Origin: JAEEJA01 sp036343175
Lineage (GTDB): Bacteria > Bacillota > Clostridia > Lachnospirales > Lachnospiraceae
Direction of reading: 5' to 3'
Assembly: GCA_036343175.1 (NCBI GenBank)
Contig: JAZASR010000055.1
Location: 1-9,122, forward strand
DNA: 9,122 nucleotides
Both the position numbers and the translations under genes were made by a program. This document shows, one piece after another, positions 5,572 through 9,122 of this stretch; the stretch's first letter is position 1; the number at the start of each line of letters is the position of its first letter. The notes below the pieces were generated by a model. The model made no database searches. It saw only the letters and a program-made list of their open reading frames with translations, and was not told where the DNA came from.

Positions 5572-6312
5572 ATGTTTAAGAAATTTAGACAAATTTATTG
5601 GTCTCAAAGAGATAGAGGAATGGGAGGGCGATTTATTCTCCTTGTTATGGTTATGATTATTTCATTTGGCTCAATTGCTGGTCTTGGAGTGAGAAATGTG
5701 GTGATTCATAATACAAAAAATAGTAATTCAAAGAAGGTTACCTCAGGAAGTGCTGTTAGTGGAGAGGCAGTATCTAAAGAAGTTTCTGGTTCATCAATAT
5801 CTTCTGATGAAGATTCTTTTGAAGATGATTATGAAGATTTTGTAGATTCACCAGAGGAAACTAGAAATGAACAGGAATTTGAAACTATTGATACATCTGG
5901 TATGACAACCTTTTTGGGATATATGTCAGATGCAGCATATGCAAATCTTGTGGAACAGACAAAAAATAAGTGTAAGGAACTGGGAGTAAAAGCGGCCAAA
6001 AAACTAGACTATCAAAAGATGGGAGCAACAGATTTTGATGTTATAGGTTATATCCAGTTGGGAGAGGATAAGGTCTATGAATGTAGCTATAACTTGAAGA
6101 GTGATGTGGTAGCTCTAAATGACACAACATACTTACCTACAGATATTGAACAAATGGCTATTGCGGAGAAAAAGGCAGAGGCTGAAAAACTTGCAAAAGA
6201 ACAGGAAGAAATCAAGAAGAAAGCTGAAAAGGAAGCTGCTAAGAAGGAAAAAACGAAAAAGAAGTCTAAAAACACCAAGAAGAAAAAGAAGAAAAAATCT
6301 TCAAAAAAATAA
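5572..6312 (+). CDS. Membrane-anchored protein with lysine-rich tail, function unknown
   Basis: 246 residues, not recognised. A basic N-terminus (KKFRQ..RDRGMGGR) precedes one hydrophobic segment at about 21-40 (FILLVMVMIISFGSIAGLGV), so the rest is likely outside the cell. Residues 50-105 form a Ser/Gly/Val then Glu/Asp-rich linker (SGSAVSGEAVS, then an acidic run). Residues about 106-190 look folded, with alternating helix and strand character. From about 195 to the end there is a Lys/Glu/Ala helical or coiled-coil stretch that becomes almost pure lysine (final 20 residues mostly K and S). The poly-lysine end could bind anionic wall polymers or DNA; that is a guess. GGAGG at 5561-5565 lies 6 bases before the ATG. 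It follows the NlpC/P60 gene by 41 bases and may be co-transcribed with it. Palindromes sit on both sides. Confidence 0.8.
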   Translation: MFKKFRQIYWSQRDRGMGGRFILLVMVMIISFGSIAGLGVRNVVIHNTKNSNSKKVTSGSAVSGEAVSKEVSGSSISSDEDSFEDDYEDFVDSPEETRNEQEFETIDTSGMTTFLGYMSDAAYANLVEQTKNKCKELGVKAAKKLDYQKMGATDFDVIGYIQLGEDKVYECSYNLKSDVVALNDTTYLPTDIEQMAIAEKKAEAEKLAKEQEEIKKKAEKEAAKKEKTKKKSKNTKKKKKKKSSKK

Positions 6313-6348
6313 AAATATGGAAACATCGATGTATTCAGGGGAGTATAG

Positions 6349-6373
6349 ACTTTTGGACCATTGGTCCAAAGGT
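6349..6373. repeat. 25-bp palindrome, copy 2
   Basis: Arms ACTTTTGGACCA and TGGTCCAAAGGT meet around one central base (6361). The left arm is identical to that of the copy at 5530-5554. It begins 37 bases after the lysine-rich gene's stop and is not followed by a T run. The two copies differ at only a few positions, and each keeps its pairing through a G-T wobble. Confidence 0.75.
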
Positions 6374-6457
6374 TTATGACAAGATTATACATTTTAATAT
6401 TTTGTATGATGTGATAGAATAGTAGTGTAGCAAATTAAATTTCAGTTTACTCGTCGC

Positions 6458-6471
6458 CAAATCGCGGTTTG
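6458..6471. promoter_or_regulatory. 14-bp near-palindrome upstream of the acetyltransferase
   Basis: CAAATCGCGGTTTG is a palindrome with one G-T pair, 37 bases before the acetyltransferase start. A GATAAT at 6476-6481 just downstream could be a -10 box, in which case this would sit in the spacer as an operator. No matching -35 is clear, so this is tentative. Confidence 0.3.
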
Positions 6472-6507
6472 TAGGGATAATATGACTTTAGAATTGGGGT
6501 GTTGGTA

Positions 6508-7146
6508 ATGAATAAAGTTGAATATAAAAAATATGACAGCTCGTACGAAGAAGAGGTATTAAAAGTTTTCGTTGAGTCTTTTGTTAATTATCCTCTTTTT
6601 TGGGGAGTTTTTGAAGTCCGCTTTAAGTCTGATGAAAAACTTCGCAGTTTCCATGAGCGTCTTATGAAGGGAATATTTAAAGCAACTATTCGTAAAGATG
6701 AATGCTATATAGGTTGCTTGGACGGAAAGGTTGTGTCTGTTGTAATAATTGAGAAGCCATCAGATAAACCCGTTGGCTTTTGGGATTATGCCGTAAGCGG
6801 AATGGCAGGTATTATAGCGCGAGTTGGTATTAAGGATACCCTTGAATTTATGGATATGTCAGATAAAACTGAAATAGTTGTAAAAAAAATTTCGGATCCC
6901 CGCTGGCATTTGTATTTCCTGTCAGTTGCCCCTGAATACCAGAATCAGGGTATCGGATCTAGTGCGATACAGGATTTTCTTATACCTATGGTAAAAGAAA
7001 ATGGTGGAAACTTAATTACCGTAACTACCAATGCTAAGAAAAATGTGGAATTTTATACTAAAAACGGATTCTCACTTGTTAAAGAAGAAACCCTTGAATG
7101 TAAGGGAAAATCTGTTGGAAACTGGACTTTCAGAATGGATATATAA
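6508..7146 (+). CDS. GNAT family N-acetyltransferase
   Basis: 212 residues from the ATG at 6508, preceded by GGGG at 6496-6499; an upstream in-frame GTG at 6499 is less likely. The C-terminal half carries the GNAT acetyl-CoA site: LSVAPEYQNQGIGSS at about 138-152 (the Q-x-x-G-x-G/A pyrophosphate loop) and FYTKNGF at about 182-188 (motif B, Tyr as likely general acid). The N-terminal half (about 1-115) is a less conserved extension that includes a weakly hydrophobic 'GFWDYAVSGMAGIIARVG' segment and probably shapes the acceptor pocket. It transfers an acetyl group from acetyl-CoA to an amine; the substrate cannot be told. The next gene encodes an APH(3')-like domain, but nothing shows that this enzyme is itself a resistance enzyme. 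The gene stands alone, with 195 bases upstream and 130 downstream. Confidence 0.88.
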   Translation: MNKVEYKKYDSSYEEEVLKVFVESFVNYPLFWGVFEVRFKSDEKLRSFHERLMKGIFKATIRKDECYIGCLDGKVVSVVIIEKPSDKPVGFWDYAVSGMAGIIARVGIKDTLEFMDMSDKTEIVVKKISDPRWHLYFLSVAPEYQNQGIGSSAIQDFLIPMVKENGGNLITVTTNAKKNVEFYTKNGFSLVKEETLECKGKSVGNWTFRMDI

Positions 7147-7276
7147 AATGGTAACTATTATAATAACCAACTTTTGTGATTTAAATAAAAATAAAAAATG
7201 ATATTCTTATTTCAGAAAAACGAATGAGATATTAGATGAAACACTTTATTGCTGTTCATCATCAGACGGAGGTATT

Positions 7277-8580
7277 ATGATAATAATTCTTACAGGTGCA
7301 TCCCATACGGGAAAGACACTACTTTCTCAGCGGATGATGGAAAAATATAAAATCCCATATATTTCAATAGATCATCTAAAGATGGGCTGATTAGAAGCGG
7401 AAATACATCGCTAACGCCGAACGATGATGAGGAGATGACGACATATATCTGGCCAATAGTCAGGGAGATGATTAAGACTGCCATAGAGAATAAGCAAAGT
7501 TTAATAGTTGAAGGCTGCTATATTCCATATGAATGGCGCAAGGATTTCAGCGAAGAATATCTGAAAAATATAAGATTTATCTGCCTGGTAATGACGGATA
7601 AATATATTGACGCACATTTCGATGAGATAAGAAATCATGCTTCGGATATTGAGAAAAGACTCGATGATTCGGACTTAACCATTGACTGGATTAAGGCAGA
7701 AAATAAAAGTTTTGCGAACGGCTTTAAAGCGGTGGGTGAGGAGATTAATTTGATTGATACCAACTACGAGCAGACATTGGAGAAAGTATGTTTTTTGATT
7801 CCAAATAATATCGCAAAAATGATAGCCGGAAAAGAATATATAGTGAATGATATTGGCATGTCAGGTTCAAAAGTTCTGATTTTTGAAGAATGTGTGCTGA
7901 AGATATTGGATAGCAGACTTTATGATGATGAACCAAGTATCCGGGTGATGAACTGGCTTGAGGGGAAAATCCCTGCTCCCAAGGCATTAGCTTTTGAGAA
8001 GGACGAGAATTATCAGTATCTTCTGATGAGCAGAATACCCGGAGAAATGTCATGCAGTGAATTCTATCTGGAACATCCGAAGAAGTTGGTAAATATACTG
8101 GCAGGAGCTTTGAAGATGCTTTGGAGCGTAGATATTTCTGATTGCCCTAAATATGGAAATCTGGATGATGTACTTAAAGAAGCAAGATACAGAGTTGAAA
8201 ATGATCTGGTTGATATCACGGATGCAGAACCTGAAACCTATGGAGAAAATGGTTTTGAGAGCCCTATGGCATTGATAGAATGGCTGGAAGATAACAAACC
8301 CGATTATGAGCCTGTATTATCTCACGGGGATTTCTGCCTGCCAAATATATTTATAGAGGATGGAAAAATTAGCGGATTCATAGATGTAGGAGGAACCGGT
8401 GTTGGGGATAAATGGAATGATATCGCACTATGTTATCGTAGTCTGAAACATAACTTTGATGGAACATATGGTGGCAAGATTTATCCTGATTTTGATCCCG
8501 ATATGCTTTTTGAAGCACTCGGCATAGAACCGAATTGGGAGAAGATAAACTATTTTATACTGTTGGATGAGCTTTTCTAA
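7277..8580 (+). pseudogene. Frameshifted fusion of a small P-loop kinase with an APH(3')-like kinase
   Basis: A gene with GGAGG (7268-7272) starts at the ATG at 7277 and opens MIIILTGASHTGKTLLSQ, with Walker A at residues 7-14 (GASHTGKT). It hits TGA at 7388-7390 after 37 codons (IDHLKMG stop). The same protein continues without a gap in the neighbouring frame from 7387 (LIRSGNTSLTP). One missing base in ATGGGCTG explains this; a G4 run reduced to G3 restores the frame. The restored protein is 434 residues: an N-terminal P-loop kinase of the AAA_33/zeta-toxin/adenylate-kinase-like class (about 1-170, with LIVEG near 76-80), then an aminoglycoside phosphotransferase domain (about 174-434). The N-terminal domain's substrate is unknown. 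Either this is a recent mutation or a read or assembly error; no slippery heptamer supports programmed frameshifting. Confidence 0.8.
7435..8580 (+). CDS. Aminoglycoside 3'-phosphotransferase-like domain with residual kinase N-terminus
   Basis: This is the uninterrupted reading left after the frameshift: 381 residues from an internal ATG at 7435, preceded only by a closely spaced GAGGAG, so expression is doubtful. Residues 1-115 are the rest of the P-loop kinase without its Walker A. Residues 121-381 match the APH(3') family, which transfers phosphate from ATP to the 3'-OH of aminoglycosides such as kanamycin. Visible are GMSGSKV (nucleotide loop), VLKI with Lys156, WLEGKIPAPK, VDISDCP, the catalytic SHGDFCLPN (Asp299, Asn304), and IDVGGTGVGDKWND (metal-binding Asp317). 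The end ILLDELF is the same as I recall for APH(3')-IIIa, and the length is that of a full enzyme (about 261 residues). The helix-C glutamate that pairs with the lysine is not obvious. Resistance activity is not demonstrated by sequence. Confidence 0.78.
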   Translation: MTTYIWPIVREMIKTAIENKQSLIVEGCYIPYEWRKDFSEEYLKNIRFICLVMTDKYIDAHFDEIRNHASDIEKRLDDSDLTIDWIKAENKSFANGFKAVGEEINLIDTNYEQTLEKVCFLIPNNIAKMIAGKEYIVNDIGMSGSKVLIFEECVLKILDSRLYDDEPSIRVMNWLEGKIPAPKALAFEKDENYQYLLMSRIPGEMSCSEFYLEHPKKLVNILAGALKMLWSVDISDCPKYGNLDDVLKEARYRVENDLVDITDAEPETYGENGFESPMALIEWLEDNKPDYEPVLSHGDFCLPNIFIEDGKISGFIDVGGTGVGDKWNDIALCYRSLKHNFDGTYGGKIYPDFDPDMLFEALGIEPNWEKINYFILLDELF

Positions 8581-8614
8581 GTTTTATCGGAAAATGTTTG
8601 AATCTTAATCGTAT

Positions 8615-8640
8615 CGCCTAAAATGAGACGATATTAGGCG
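8615..8640. repeat. Inverted repeat between the APH-like and flavodoxin-like genes
   Basis: CGCCTAA (8615-8621) and TTAGGCG (8634-8640) pair across 12 bases, and a third related GCCTAATAGG follows at 8650-8659. No T run follows on either strand, so it is a weak terminator at best. It might be a regulator site for the downstream gene. The rest of the 150-base gap shows nothing clear. Confidence 0.35.
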
Positions 8641-8730
8641 GAAAAATTGCCTAATAGGTAAGAAAAGATGCAGTTGTTTGATTTTGTATACAGAAATCTC
8701 GGTAGACATTTGATTACGAGGGTGAAAAAA

Positions 8731-9122
8731 ATGATTGGTATTTATTTTAGTGGGACGGGCAATTCAAAATATGCGGCGGAGTTATTCTGTAAAGAGTATG
8801 ACAAAGAATCCGTTGCATATTCTATAGAGGATAGAGAAGCATTAGCTGCAGTAGCAGATGCGGATCTTATCATATTTGCATATCCGGTTCAGTTTAGTAC
8901 AGTTCCGAAGATCATGCGAGATTATATTTCAGATCACAATGAGCTGTGGAAGAACAAGAAGGTTTTCATAATCGCAACGATGGGGCTTTTTAGCGGTGAT
9001 GGAGCAGGATTGCTCGGACGGCTTTTGAAAAAATGCGGCGCTGAGGTTATAGGTGGACTTCATCTCAAGATGCCGGACAGCATAGCAGATGAGAAGGCGT
9101 TAAAACGTCCTCTTGAAATGAA
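8731..9122 (+). CDS. EFR1-type flavodoxin/ferredoxin protein, 3' partial
   Basis: Starts at the ATG at 8731 with GAGGGTG 6 bases before it and stays open for 130 codons to the window end, so the C-terminus is missing. The opening MIGIYFSGTGNSKYA has the flavodoxin phosphate-binding loop (SGTGNS, residues 7-12). IIFAYPVQFSTVPKIM (about 47-62) and IATMGLFSGDGAG (about 81-93) follow, ending in GGLHLKMPDSI. I recall this pattern from EFR1 proteins of about 260 residues, in which a flavodoxin-like domain is followed by two 4Fe-4S ferredoxin motifs. The ferredoxin half would lie past the window, so that part is a prediction. Likely a cytoplasmic electron-transfer protein with unknown partners. It is 150 bases from the APH-like gene, so probably a separate transcript. 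Confidence 0.85.
   Translation, partial: MIGIYFSGTGNSKYAAELFCKEYDKESVAYSIEDREALAAVADADLIIFAYPVQFSTVPKIMRDYISDHNELWKNKKVFIIATMGLFSGDGAGLLGRLLKKCGAEVIGGLHLKMPDSIADEKALKRPLEM

Noticed and set aside
6087..6392. Minus-strand phenylalanine-rich reading
   Set aside because: It is simply the complement of the lysine-codon-rich tail of the plus-strand gene.
7147..7180. Hairpin TGGTAAC with ATAACCA after the acetyltransferase as a terminator
   Set aside because: The stem is AT-rich with an unpaired bulge and only a short T run follows, which is too weak to call.
7381..7395. Programmed frameshift in the kinase gene
   Set aside because: There is no slippery heptamer at the shift point, and I see no obvious stimulatory stem-loop; a plain base loss explains it.

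Overview
The window reads as a piece of a gut-type Clostridia chromosome, most likely Lachnospiraceae. I infer this from the moderate-to-low GC content, the strong GGAGG ribosome binding sites, and the set of families present: a DUF6273-like surface protein, a Ser/Gly/Val-rich 'SGSAVSGEAVS' linker, an APH(3')-like kinase and an EFR1-type flavodoxin/ferredoxin. These family names come from recalled sequence patterns; no search was run.

Layout. Bases 3-1736 hold the 3'-ward part of a large surface-protein gene (DUF6273-like domain, Ig-like domains, then Thr/Glu/Lys-rich tandem repeats). It is cut in the middle of a repeat by a three-gene transposon of about 3.3 kb at 1737-5024. The transposon genes all lie on the minus strand, in the order zinc-binding DUF6431-like protein, D,D-35-E transposase (TniA/Mu-type), ExeA/TniB-type ATPase. 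Both ends begin TGTCA, and both carry an ACCGCA box exactly 29 bases further in. More copies of that box lie in each end, which looks like an array of transposase-binding sites. The right end runs into the 5' end of an NlpC/P60 cell-wall hydrolase gene (to 5530). That gene has lost its secretion signal and now appears to start inside the transposon end. The five bases outside the two ends do not match, so this is probably not a simple insertion. A deletion or a recombination between copies is more likely.

Right of the transposon the genes are all on the plus strand: the NlpC/P60 remnant, an unknown membrane-anchored protein with a long lysine tail (5572-6312) bracketed by two near-identical 25-bp palindromes, a GNAT acetyltransferase (6508-7146), a frameshifted gene fusing a small P-loop kinase to an aminoglycoside 3'-phosphotransferase-like domain (7277-8580), and the first half of an EFR1-type flavodoxin/ferredoxin protein (8731 to the window end).

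The transposon genes work together as a transposition machine: transposase, AAA ATPase partner, and a zinc/HTH protein of unknown role. The genes to its right show no obvious shared pathway and look like an accessory region assembled piecemeal. No rRNA, tRNA or CRISPR array was seen.
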